From NCBI GenBank assembly GCA_048594885.1, contig JBMDXB010000027.1:1-64000 (forward strand): a DNA stretch of 64,000 bases. Direction: 5' to 3'. This stretch comes from JBMDXB01 sp048594885. GTDB lineage: Bacteria; Acidobacteriota; Vicinamibacteria; Vicinamibacterales; 2-12-FULL-66-21. This document shows positions 35,066 through 43,319 of the stretch, piece after piece. Every line of letters begins with the position of its first letter. Positions within the stretch are counted from its first letter, which is position 1. The position numbers and the translations under genes were made by a program. Under the pieces are notes generated by a model, which did no database searches, had not been told where the DNA came from, and saw only the letters and a list, made by a program, of their open reading frames with translations.

Positions 35066-35998
35066 ATGATCAGGGGTCGCACGATGGTGCTTCAACGGAT
35101 GGTCACGTTCTCGTTGTTCCTCGCCGCTCTCGGCGCTTCTGCTCCGGCGTCGGCGGATCCCGGCATTCTCCTTCTTGCGCACGGCGGCAGCGCGGAGTGG
35201 AACGCGCGGGTCACGGCGCTGGCCGCCCAAGCCGACAAGACCACGCCGACGGAGGTGGCCTTCGGGATGGCGACGCGCGCCAACATCCAGTCGGCCGTCG
35301 ATCGGTTGACGGCTCGCGGCGTGACGGAGATCGTCGCCGTGCCACTCTTCGTGTCCTCGTGGAGCTCGGTGATCACCTCGACCGAATACCTGCTCGGCCT
35401 GCGGCAGGAGGCTCCGGCCGCGCTCGCCAGCTACGCGAAGATGAATCACGGCCATGGCGCGGCGGCCAACGGTCATGAGGGCCATCACGGCCACGCCCCG
35501 GTAGACGGCACGAGACCGGTCACGTCGCGCGTGCCGATCCGCATGACGCCGGCGCTGAACGATCATCCCGTCGTGGCCGATATCCTCTCGACGCGCGCCC
35601 GCTCCATCAGCACGAAGCCGACAGACGAAGCGGTCGTCATCGTCGCCCACGGCCCCAACGAGGAGGAGGACAACCGGCGCTGGCTGGCGGACATGGCGTC
35701 GATCGCGAAGCGGTTCCGCACGCGGGAGCGCTTCGCGGCGGTCGAGTACCTCACGCTGCGCGACGACGCGCCGAAACCGGTGCGTGACGCGGCAACGGCG
35801 GAACTGCGCGCCATCGTGCAGAAGCACGCGCAGCAGGGTCGCCGCGCGCTGATCGTTCCGCTGCTCGTCTCGTTCGGCGGTATCGACAAGGGCCTGCGCG
35901 AGCGGCTCGACGGCCTCGCCTACTCCATGCCCGACGCTGCGCTCATGCCGGACGATCGGCTCCTCACATGGGTGCTCGCAATGGCCTCGAATCAGTGA
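35066..35998 (+). CDS. Exported CbiX-like (sirohydrochlorin chelatase family) protein
   Basis: A 310-residue protein with a signal peptide (MVTFSLFLAALGASAPASA) and two CbiX halves. The first begins GILLLAHGGSAEWNARV and continues VTEIVAVPLFVSSWSSVI. The second has AVVIVAHGPNEEEDNRRWL and ALIVPLLVSFGGIDKGLRER. Between them is a His-rich loop (HGHGAAANGHEGHHGHAP) likely to bind metal. Family members are cytoplasmic chelatases that insert Co, Ni or Fe into tetrapyrroles; this copy appears periplasmic. It starts 13 bases after the TonB receptor and its stop overlaps feoA by one base, so its role should link receptor cargo to Feo transport. Confidence 0.85.
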   Translation: MIRGRTMVLQRMVTFSLFLAALGASAPASADPGILLLAHGGSAEWNARVTALAAQADKTTPTEVAFGMATRANIQSAVDRLTARGVTEIVAVPLFVSSWSSVITSTEYLLGLRQEAPAALASYAKMNHGHGAAANGHEGHHGHAPVDGTRPVTSRVPIRMTPALNDHPVVADILSTRARSISTKPTDEAVVIVAHGPNEEEDNRRWLADMASIAKRFRTRERFAAVEYLTLRDDAPKPVRDAATAELRAIVQKHAQQGRRALIVPLLVSFGGIDKGLRERLDGLAYSMPDAALMPDDRLLTWVLAMASNQ

Positions 35999-36261
35999 TG
36001 GATCGCACTCCCTGCTGCCTCGCCGATCTCGACGTCGGCGCGACGGCGCGTCTGCACGACGCCCGTCTCGACCTGGAGTCGCGCGCGCAGCTTCGTGCGC
36101 TCGGGCTCACCGACGGGTCGCTGCTGCGTGTGTGCAAGCAGGGGGAGCCGTGCGTCGTGCAGGTGCGCACGACGCGCATCGGCATCTCGGCCCGAATCGC
36201 GCAGCGGGTCTTCGTCGTTCCCGTCGAGGACGGCGTCGCGAGCGAAGCGCCATGGCGATGA
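35998..36261 (+). CDS. feoA: FeoA, ferrous iron transport accessory protein
   Basis: An 87-residue SH3-like protein. Recognisable stretches are LADLDVGATARLHDARLDLE, LRALGLTDGSLLRVCKQGEP and the terminal ISARIAQRVFVVPVE. It acts on the cytoplasmic side as the partner of FeoB. ATG 35998 overlaps the stop of the CbiX-like gene (TGATG), and the stop codon lies inside the start of feoB, so the three proteins are translationally coupled. Confidence 0.92.
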   Translation: MDRTPCCLADLDVGATARLHDARLDLESRAQLRALGLTDGSLLRVCKQGEPCVVQVRTTRIGISARIAQRVFVVPVEDGVASEAPWR

Positions 36262-38252
36262 CAGCGGCGGCGGCAACGGCGACGGTCGAAGCGGCCCGAA
36301 CGCCGGCACGTCTCCGTGTCGCGCTCATCGGCAATCCCAACACTGGCAAGACGACGTTGTTCAACGCATTGTGCGGCATTCGCGCCAAGACCTCGAACTA
36401 TCCTGGCACGACGACGGCCGTCCGCGCGGGCAGCAGCGTCGCGGGCGGGCATGCGCTCGACGTGCTCGATCTTCCCGGCGTGTACGATCTCGACGCCGCC
36501 GCGGTCGAGAGCACGGTCGCGCGCGAGGTCTTGAACGGTAGCGGCGACATCGGTACCGATCTCGTCGTCATCGTGGCGGACGCCGCCAACCTGACACGGA
36601 ATCTCGTCCTCGCCGCCGAGGTGCTCGCCGAGCGGCGACCGGCGGTTCTTGCGCTCAACATGATGGACGTCGCGAAGAGCCGCGGCCTCGAGATCGATGC
36701 CCTCGCGCTGTCGCGACGGCTGCGCTGCCAGGTCGTGCCGATCGTCGCACGCCGCCGGCACGGTATCGACGCGCTCCTGCGGGCCATCGAGATCGCGGCT
36801 GCATCGGAGTCGGCGCCGGCGCCCGATCTGCCGCCGCCTGGATCCACCCTGGAAACGCTGACCGCGTGGGCGGAACACGTCGCAATCCAGGCGTCGAGTC
36901 AGCGGTCGGACGTCTCGAACGCCGACGCGCTCACCGACCGTCTCGATCGGTACCTCACACATCCGGTCTTCGGGATGGCGGCGTTCGTCTCGGTGATGTG
37001 CGTGCTGTTCTGGACGCTCTTCACGCTTGCCGCCGTGCCGATGGATCTGATCGAGGCCCTGTTCGGGCAACTCGCCTCCGGGTTGGGTGCCGTCTTGCCG
37101 GATGGACCCGTGCGCGATCTCCTCACGCAAGGCGTCGTCGGCGGTCTCAGCGGAACGATCGTGTTTCTGCCGCAGATCTGTCTCCTCTTCTTCCTCATCA
37201 GCGTTCTCGAAGACACGGGCTATCTCGCGCGCGCCGCTTTCGTGATGGACGGCATGCTCTCGCGATTCGGCCTGCCGGGTCAGGCGTTCGTGCCGCTCCT
37301 CACGGCACACGCGTGTGCCATCCCCGGAATCATGAGCGCCCGGCTGATTCCCAACCGGCGCGATCGGCTTGCGACGATTCTCGTCGCGCCGTTCATGAGT
37401 TGCTCCGCGCGCCTGCCGGTCTACGTCCTGCTCACCAGCCTGCTCTTCGCCGATCCGCTGCTCGCGGGCGCTGCCTTTGCCGCCTGCTACCTGCTCGGCG
37501 CGGCCGCGGGCCTTCTGACGGCGAGCCTCTTCGGCCGCACGGCGCTCAAGGGCCGCCCGAAGCCGATGATTCTCGAATTGCCACCGTACCGCGCGCCGTC
37601 CCTGAGCAACGCGGTGCTGACGGCGAAGGATCAGGGTCTTGCGTTCCTGCGGACCGCAGGCTCGATCATCATGGCGATCTGTATCGTGATGTGGTGGCTG
37701 AGCGCGTATCCGAAGACGGAGATTCCCGCCGAAGCGCGCGCGCTTCGGCTGGAGGCGACGCGTCTCGCCGATGCGCCGGATCGCGCGGCCGCACTCGCGC
37801 AGCGAGCCGACCTCGTCGCGGCGAAGGCGGAACAGGCGGGCAGCTTCGCCGGACGCATCGGACGCGCCGTTCAGCCGATCTTCGCGCCGCTGGGGTTCGA
37901 CTGGCAGCTGACCGTCGGCGTCGTCACCAGTTTCCTGGCGCGTGAAGTCTTCGTCTCGACGATGTCCGTTCTCGAAGGCGGTGGCGGCGACGCGGAAGTG
38001 GACGCGGGCGTCGTCGCTCGGATTCGCGGCATGACGCGCACCGACGGATCGCCGCTCTTCACGCCGTCAACCGCGGCCGCGGCTCTCGTCTTCTTCATCC
38101 TCGCAATGCAGTGCCTGCCGACGCTGGCTGTGACACGCAGGGAAACGGGCAGTCTGCGGTATGCCGCGCTCCAACTCGGTTACATGTCCGGGCTGGCTTA
38201 CATCGCCGCGCTTGCCGTGCATCAGGTGGTGCGGCTTTCGGGGCTGCCGTGA
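36252..38252 (+). CDS. feoB: FeoB, ferrous iron transporter
   Basis: A 666-residue inner-membrane Fe(II) transporter. The N-terminal G domain has G1 GNPNTGKTT, G3 DLPGVYD and the G4-type motif NMMD, followed by a GDI region. The membrane part has the two Gate repeats with VFLPQICLLFFLISVLEDTG and SCSARLPVYVLLTSLLF, and a second block around MAICIVMWWLSAYP and LTVGVVTSFLAREVFVSTMS. Length is slightly short of typical (about 700). ATG 36252 (or ATG 36258) overlaps feoA. Located in an operon with TonB receptor, CbiX-like protein and FeoA. Confidence 0.95.
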   Translation: MAMTAAAATATVEAARTPARLRVALIGNPNTGKTTLFNALCGIRAKTSNYPGTTTAVRAGSSVAGGHALDVLDLPGVYDLDAAAVESTVAREVLNGSGDIGTDLVVIVADAANLTRNLVLAAEVLAERRPAVLALNMMDVAKSRGLEIDALALSRRLRCQVVPIVARRRHGIDALLRAIEIAAASESAPAPDLPPPGSTLETLTAWAEHVAIQASSQRSDVSNADALTDRLDRYLTHPVFGMAAFVSVMCVLFWTLFTLAAVPMDLIEALFGQLASGLGAVLPDGPVRDLLTQGVVGGLSGTIVFLPQICLLFFLISVLEDTGYLARAAFVMDGMLSRFGLPGQAFVPLLTAHACAIPGIMSARLIPNRRDRLATILVAPFMSCSARLPVYVLLTSLLFADPLLAGAAFAACYLLGAAAGLLTASLFGRTALKGRPKPMILELPPYRAPSLSNAVLTAKDQGLAFLRTAGSIIMAICIVMWWLSAYPKTEIPAEARALRLEATRLADAPDRAAALAQRADLVAAKAEQAGSFAGRIGRAVQPIFAPLGFDWQLTVGVVTSFLAREVFVSTMSVLEGGGGDAEVDAGVVARIRGMTRTDGSPLFTPSTAAAALVFFILAMQCLPTLAVTRRETGSLRYAALQLGYMSGLAYIAALAVHQVVRLSGLP

Positions 38253-38500
38253 TGCCGGACCTTCTCCAGGACGTGGTCGTCACGCTCGTGGCCATCGCGG
38301 CGGCCTCGGTGATCTTCCGTCGCGTCTTCGCCGCGATCCGCCCGGCCAAGACGACCGGCGCCTGCGCGTCGTGCGGATCGTGCCCGACGGCGGCGGCATC
38401 TGCGCCCGGCGGCGCTACACCGGTTCGTTATCTAGGCTCCGCCACAAGTACCAGGAAGCCACGGACCGATAGGGACGCCACGCCTCGCCCAGCTTCATGA
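38252..38500 (+). CDS. FeoB-associated Cys-rich small membrane protein
   Basis: An 82-residue protein with one transmembrane helix (LLQDVVVTLVAIAAASVIF) followed by a short basic segment and the cysteine motif CASCGSC. This matches the FeoB-associated Cys-rich membrane proteins that often follow feoB. Its ATG 38252 overlaps the last base of the feoB stop. The final 28 residues are encoded over the end of the convergent glycosylase gene (85-base overlap) and are probably not conserved. Confidence 0.75.
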   Translation: MPDLLQDVVVTLVAIAAASVIFRRVFAAIRPAKTTGACASCGSCPTAAASAPGGATPVRYLGSATSTRKPRTDRDATPRPAS

Positions 38501-39038
38501 TGCGCGCGGGCGACGGCTTCTTCCGGAGCCGATAGACGCGCTGCACCGCATTGACGATGCCGAGATCGCCGACGGGAAGGACGTCGGGGCGATGCAGGCG
38601 AAACATCAGGAACATCTCCGCCGTCCAGCGGCCGATGCCCTTCACTTTCGTCAGCGCTGCGATCACCTCGTCGTCCGTCATGACATCGAGCGCGTCGAGA
38701 CGAACGTCCCCGCTCGCGACCTTGTCGCACAGATCGCGTAGATACGCGGTCTTCTGCCGGCTCAACCCCGCGGCGCGCAGCGCATCATCTCCGATCGCCG
38801 CGACGCCCTCAGGCGTCAGCACTCCGCCCGGCACCAGATCGACGACGCGCTTGTGGATGGTGGCTGCCGCTTTCGTCGAGAGTTGCTGGCCGACGATGGC
38901 GCGAACGAGGGCCGCAAAATGATCGCTCCGTTGCGCCGCAGCGAGACCGCAGGGACCGTGTTTTCGAATCAGTACCGCGAGGATCGGGTCACGCCGGAGG
39001 AGCAACCGCTGGGCGCGGTGGTAGTCGTCGGGAGTCAC
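38415..39038 (-). CDS. DNA-3-methyladenine glycosylase II (AlkA-type HhH-GPD)
   Basis: A 207-residue base-excision-repair glycosylase. The helix-hairpin-helix GPD core is complete: FAALVRAIVGQQLSTKAAAT, AGLSRQKTAYLRDLCDKV, LTKVKGIGRWTAEMFLMFRL and the catalytic Asp in LPVGDLGIVNAVQRVYRL. It lacks the N-terminal AlkA beta domain, so it is the short form found widely in bacteria. It would remove alkylated purines from DNA. It is convergent with the iron operon and overlaps its last gene. Confidence 0.92.
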   Translation of the reverse strand: MTPDDYHRAQRLLLRRDPILAVLIRKHGPCGLAAAQRSDHFAALVRAIVGQQLSTKAAATIHKRVVDLVPGGVLTPEGVAAIGDDALRAAGLSRQKTAYLRDLCDKVASGDVRLDALDVMTDDEVIAALTKVKGIGRWTAEMFLMFRLHRPDVLPVGDLGIVNAVQRVYRLRKKPSPARIMKLGEAWRPYRSVASWYLWRSLDNEPV

Positions 39039-39132
39039 AGACGCCCATGATACTGGAGGGTGTCAATGCTGAATGCCGAATGCCAAATGCTGAAAGCGTG
39101 CAGGGACCAACTCCCAAACGAGCGGTTGGAAG

Positions 39133-39283
39133 TTGGTCCTTGGCCCTTGGCCTTTGGGCTTTGGCCCTTGGCCTTTGGCCCTTGGCCTTTGGGCATTGGG
39201 CGCTTTGGCCCTTGGCCCTTGGCCTTTGGCCTTTGGCCTTTGGCCTTTGGGCGCTTTGGTCCTTGGCCCTTGGCCTTGGGAGT
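39133..39283. repeat. Low-complexity (TTGGCC[C/T])n repeat tract
   Basis: About 150 bases made almost entirely of TTGGCCC, TTGGCCT and TTTGGGC units, preceded at 39066-39095 by short repeats of the form GAATGCCRAATGC. The plus-strand open frame across it would encode only Leu/Ala/Gly/Trp repeats and is not a gene. The tract lies between the glycosylase and KGG-protein genes. I have seen similar tracts between genes in high-GC Acidobacteriota and they are useful strain markers. Confidence 0.85.
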
Positions 39284-39285
39284 TT

Positions 39286-39564
39286 CTATTCGCCCTCGCG
39301 GGTGCCGGCCATTGCCATGTCGGCCGGTTCTTCCCGGTTGTTTTCGTTCGTCGTCTCAGTGTCCGTGTTGCCCGTCTGGGCGGCCGCCTGCTCCCGGCGC
39401 CGCCGGTGACTGGCGATGCCGCCCTTGCGGCCGGCGTCGCGCGCCTCCTCACTCGTCCACTCGTGAGCGGTGCCCTTCTGATGGGCCGCCTTGCCGCCCT
39501 TGCTGGCAATCTCGCGCTGCTTGGCGCGATCCATCGATGCAAATCCCCGGTCTTCCTTGGCCAC
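39286..39564 (-). CDS. KGG-domain stress protein (YciG-like)
   Basis: A 92-residue hydrophilic protein with two KGG repeats: MDRAKQREIASKGGKAAHQK and EEARDAGRKGGIASHRRR, then an acidic, Asn/Glu/Thr-rich tail. This is the short general-stress family related to YciG and Con-10, typically induced in stationary phase or on starvation. The molecular role is not known. It stands alone between the repeat tract and a non-coding gap. Confidence 0.85.
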   Translation of the reverse strand: MAKEDRGFASMDRAKQREIASKGGKAAHQKGTAHEWTSEEARDAGRKGGIASHRRRREQAAAQTGNTDTETTNENNREEPADMAMAGTREGE

Positions 39565-39914
39565 GATTCCCTCCTCCCCAGCTTCCCGGAGCTCGGTCCT
39601 ACAGAGCCGTAAGCGTCGAGCCCAGCCAGTGCAACGGGGGTGCCACAGCCGTGATTTCTGTTCAGCTCGAAACTCTTGAAAACGTTCGGGATAACGTCTG
39701 GGTAGCGGATCGGCGAGAAATGCGCGCCGCGATGGCCGTACGTGGGCAGCGGAGGTGCCGCAGACGTCCGGGCGCAGCGCGGCGAGCCGGCCAGGGACCC
39801 CAGCGTTTCCCTCTCTCGGAATGCCGGTTCACACCGGACGTGCCATGTAAAAGTGCGCCGCTATGTAGCCCCGCGGCTGCACTGTGTAGCCGGGGCCGCT
39901 TTCGGTGAAATCGC
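39565..39914. other. Non-coding gap of about 350 bases
   Basis: No believable frame on either strand between the KGG protein and gltX. The right part should hold regulatory sequence only for the KGG gene, since gltX ends here. I see no strong hairpin or repeat. Confidence 0.4.
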
Positions 39915-41369
39915 TTACGCGGGGATGAGGAGGAGCGCCGCCGCCAGGCGGTGGAGGGTCCGTTCCCGGCCAACGAGCTCGAGCACCTCGAAGAGGCCCG
40001 GGCTGGCCGCGCGTCCCGTGACGGCGACCCGCGTCGCGTGGATGAGCGCGCCGGCCTTGAGCCCGTCAGCCTCCGCGCGCTCGCGCAGCGCAGCCTCGAG
40101 CGCTGCCGCGTCGAACGCATCCACGCGTCGATACGCCTCGATCAGTTTCTCGAGCGGGACACGGAGCTCGGCTTTACCGAGATGTTTTCGCGCCGCCTCC
40201 GCGTCGACGTCGATGGCGTCCGCGAGAAACGGACGCGCGCCCTCGACAAAGTCCTGCATTCGGCGGACCCGCGGCTTCAGCAGGTCGACGACGCGCTCGA
40301 GCCATGGACGTCGGCTGCCCGAGTACTCGTCGCGCCACAGACCGGCGTCGCGCAACAGCGGTTCGATGCGTGCGATCAACTCCGCCGCCGGCAGGCGCCC
40401 GACGTGCTGCTGGTTGAACCAGTCGAGCTTCTCGGGATTGAAGACGGCGTTGCCGCCGCTGATCCCTTCGAGCGTGAACTGCGAGATCAGCTCCTCACGC
40501 GTGAACATCTCGACGTCGTTTCCCGGCGACCAGCCGAGCAGCGCGAGGAAGTTCACCATCGCTTCCGGCAGGTAGCCGAGCCGCTGGTACTCCATCACCG
40601 ACGTCGCGCCGTGCCGCTTGCTCAAGCGCTTCTTGTCTGGACCGAGAATCAACGGGACGTGCGCAAACGCCGGCGGCTCGCGGTCGAACGCGCGATAGAG
40701 CAGCACCTGCTTCGGCGTGTTCGAGATGTGATCGTCGCCGCGCACGATGTGCGTGATCTCCATATCCACGTCGTCAACGACGACGGAGAGATGGTAGGTG
40801 GGCTGCCGATCGGAGCGGAGGATGACGAAGTCCTCGATGTTGGCGTTGTCGAACTCGATCGGCCCGTGAACGAGATCGTCGAACGCGGTGCGGCCGTTCG
40901 GGAGCTTGAAGCGGATCGCGCGCGGCGCGCCCTCGGCTTCGCGACGCGCGATCTCGGCGGCGTCGAGCGCGCAGCACGCGCGGTCGTAGATCCATCCGCT
41001 GCCCGCCGCTTCGGCGGCCTCCCGTTTCTTCTGCAGCATCTCCGCCGGACAGTAGCAGTAGTACGCGCGGCCGTCGCGGGCGAGCCGTTCCGCCGCGGCG
41101 CGGTACTTTTCGAGGCGCTGCGACTGAAAGTATGGGGCGTGCGGTCCGCCGATGTCAGGCCCTTCGTCCCAGTCGAGGCCCAGCCAGCGCATGCCGTCGA
41201 CGATGCCCTGGACCATGTCCCAGGAGGATCGCTCGGCGTCGGTGTCCTCTATACGCAGGATGAACGTGCCGCCGTGACGCCGGGCGTAGAGCCAGTTGAA
41301 GAGGGCGGTGCGGGCGCCGCCGACGTGCAGGTAACCGGTGGGCGACGGAGCAAAGCGGACGCGAACCAC
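39915..41369 (-). CDS. gltX: Glutamyl-tRNA synthetase
   Basis: A 484-residue class I aminoacyl-tRNA synthetase that charges tRNA-Glu. The HIGH-type motif is in FAPSPTGYLHVGGARTALFN, the KMSKS-type motif is KKRLSKRHGA, and FILRIEDTDAERS and IVRGDDHISNTPKQVLLYRA are characteristic. The C-terminal anticodon-binding helical domain is complete. GTG 41369 (VVRVRFAPSP) gives the normal N-terminus; the frame extends 17 codons further to 41420 without homology. Whether it is discriminating or also charges tRNA-Gln cannot be told from sequence alone; no glutaminyl-tRNA synthetase or GatCAB gene lies in the window. Confidence 0.96.
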   Translation of the reverse strand: MVRVRFAPSPTGYLHVGGARTALFNWLYARRHGGTFILRIEDTDAERSSWDMVQGIVDGMRWLGLDWDEGPDIGGPHAPYFQSQRLEKYRAAAERLARDGRAYYCYCPAEMLQKKREAAEAAGSGWIYDRACCALDAAEIARREAEGAPRAIRFKLPNGRTAFDDLVHGPIEFDNANIEDFVILRSDRQPTYHLSVVVDDVDMEITHIVRGDDHISNTPKQVLLYRAFDREPPAFAHVPLILGPDKKRLSKRHGATSVMEYQRLGYLPEAMVNFLALLGWSPGNDVEMFTREELISQFTLEGISGGNAVFNPEKLDWFNQQHVGRLPAAELIARIEPLLRDAGLWRDEYSGSRRPWLERVVDLLKPRVRRMQDFVEGARPFLADAIDVDAEAARKHLGKAELRVPLEKLIEAYRRVDAFDAAALEAALRERAEADGLKAGALIHATRVAVTGRAASPGLFEVLELVGRERTLHRLAAALLLIPA

Positions 41370-41521
41370 CCCGTGATTGTAATGGCTCGCTTTCGCAGGT
41401 GGCCAACCGGTTGGCCTCACTGGCTCGATTTTGACTCATTGACAGTGACGCCGCCTCGCCACAGAATCTGCCCGCTTTCTCACCAGGCTCCCGCCCGGCG
41501 CGCGCTCGCAAGGAGAAGGGT

Positions 41522-43318
41522 ATGTTTGACTCCGCGCTCATCGACATCGCGATCGGCCTCTCGCTCGTGTTCCTGATGTTCAGCCTGCTCGTCTCGGCGG
41601 CGGGCGAGATGTTCGCGAGCGGGCTGAAGTGGCGCTCGAAGCACCTGTGGGAGGGCATCGAGAAGCTGCTGCGCTCGGATCTCCACCGCAACACGCTCTA
41701 TGAGCACCCGCTGATCAAAGGACTGTCGACCTCTCTCGGCCTCGGCGCGAGCGTGAATGTCAAGAGAGGCAAGTACGGCCCCTCGTACATCCCGTCGAAG
41801 ACGTTCGCGCTGGCGCTACTCGACATCATTCGCGACCCGCACAGAGCGGCAGCCGCGCTGCTCCGGAAGGTCGACGCGCTGAAAGCGAAGCTCGCGGCCG
41901 ATCCGAAGGCCGCGTTGACGGAAATCGATGCCGCGCTCACCGAGGCGCTGACCCAGACCGGCATGTCCGCGCGCATGCGCGATGACCTGGCTGCGCTGAA
42001 GCACCAGTGGCTCGAGAAAGCGGACCAGCAGGCTGTTGCACCGGTCGTGAAGCAGGTGGAGGCCGTCATCGCGATGGCCACGGACCCGGCAATCAAGCAG
42101 GACCTGCAGCAGTGGATCACGATCGCGCGTGACGCGACGGGAATCGAAATCCGCGCCGAGCTCGACAAGGCGATCGAACGGGTGCCCGACGACCCGGCAA
42201 CCCACCGCGTCCGCGTGCTGCTCACGCAGGCTGCCGACAGCGTCGCCAACGGTGACCCGAAGAAGCTCCGTGACGCGATCGACCAGTTCTCGGCGTCAGT
42301 CGTGCGCACCTCGCTCACCGACATCGGCGGCGAGCTTCAGCGCTCCCTCGGCGCGCTGCTGGACGATGCGGCGAACAACGCCGACCGGTTCCGCGAGAAC
42401 ATCGAGATCTGGTTCAACGACGGGATGGAACGCGTCTCCGGCTTGTACAAGCGCCACACGATGAAATGGCACTTCGGGATCGCGATGTTCCTCGCCATTG
42501 CGCTGAACATCGACTCGCTGCTGATGGCGCGGGCGCTCTGGCGCGAGCCGACGCTGCGCAAATCGCTCGCGGCACAGGGCGCCGCCGTGGTGGAGGCGCC
42601 TCCGCCATCGCTCGTCAGGCCGCCCAACGCGGCGGAGGCGTCCGACGGCGGGACGCAGCTCAAAGTGCAACTGGCGGCCGACAGCGTTCGATCCGGCGCC
42701 GAGGAGACCGTGTACGTCGATCTGACGCCGGCGCCCGCGCAGGACACGCCCGTGCAGGTGAGCGTGAAGAGCGCTCACGTGAGCGTCAAGGATCCGAATC
42801 AGCCGATCACGATCGGCCAGGGCAGGACGCGTACGGCATTCCTGGTTCAAGCCGACTCGACCGACAGCGAGTCGCACGAGCGCATCGAAGTCGCCGCCGG
42901 TTCGCTGTCCGTCCCTCTGGAATTCATCGTCATTCAGCCTGCGGACAAGCAGTTCAGAAAGACGCAGCAGCAACTGGCGTCGCTCGGCCTGCCCATGGGA
43001 TGGAGCTGCGGCACCGACAACGACGGGACGCTGCGTACGCTGCCGTTCTGGTGCCAGGAGGGCGGCGCGATCGGTGGTGGGCGACGGCGGTGGTTTCTCA
43101 ACACCCTCGCGCTCGTGCTCGGCTGGCTCATCACGGCGTCCGCGGCGTCGCTCGGCGCGCCGTTCTGGTTCGATCTGCTCAAGCGCGTCGTCGCCATCCG
43201 GTCCGCGGGCAAGGCGCCGGAGGAACGGCCGCTTTCGCCGAAAGAGGTGTCGCAGCCGCGCGAGCCGGGACAGCGCCCGGTCGAGGCAGATACGTTGAAG
43301 GCCCTCGCGCGGCGGTAG
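41522..43318 (+). CDS. Large membrane protein of unknown function
   Basis: A 598-residue protein with three predicted transmembrane segments: residues 8-28 (DIAIGLSLVFLMFSLLVSAA), one near 318-336 (WHFGIAMFLAIALNIDSLLM) and one near 545-565 (TLALVLGWLITASAASLGAP). Residues 90-300 form a long helical region rich in Ala, Asp and Lys. Between the second and third segments lies a beta-rich domain (QLKVQLAADSVRSGAEETVY, RIEVAAGSLSVPLEFIV). AAGGAGA precedes ATG 41522. I do not recognise a named family. It ends one base before the convergent phospholipase-D-like gene. Confidence 0.8.
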   Translation: MFDSALIDIAIGLSLVFLMFSLLVSAAGEMFASGLKWRSKHLWEGIEKLLRSDLHRNTLYEHPLIKGLSTSLGLGASVNVKRGKYGPSYIPSKTFALALLDIIRDPHRAAAALLRKVDALKAKLAADPKAALTEIDAALTEALTQTGMSARMRDDLAALKHQWLEKADQQAVAPVVKQVEAVIAMATDPAIKQDLQQWITIARDATGIEIRAELDKAIERVPDDPATHRVRVLLTQAADSVANGDPKKLRDAIDQFSASVVRTSLTDIGGELQRSLGALLDDAANNADRFRENIEIWFNDGMERVSGLYKRHTMKWHFGIAMFLAIALNIDSLLMARALWREPTLRKSLAAQGAAVVEAPPPSLVRPPNAAEASDGGTQLKVQLAADSVRSGAEETVYVDLTPAPAQDTPVQVSVKSAHVSVKDPNQPITIGQGRTRTAFLVQADSTDSESHERIEVAAGSLSVPLEFIVIQPADKQFRKTQQQLASLGLPMGWSCGTDNDGTLRTLPFWCQEGGAIGGGRRRWFLNTLALVLGWLITASAASLGAPFWFDLLKRVVAIRSAGKAPEERPLSPKEVSQPREPGQRPVEADTLKALARR

Positions 43319-43319
43319 A

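Noticed and set aside
39133..39283. Possible CRISPR array
   Set aside because: Units are 6-7 bases long with no spacers; no cas genes are nearby. It is a simple-sequence tract.
39047..39409. Plus-strand frame coding for Leu/Ala/Gly/Trp repeats
   Set aside because: It merely translates the TTGGCC repeat tract and is not a plausible protein.
39951..41576. 541-codon plus-strand frame opposite gltX
   Set aside because: It is antisense to glutamyl-tRNA synthetase and has no recognisable domain.
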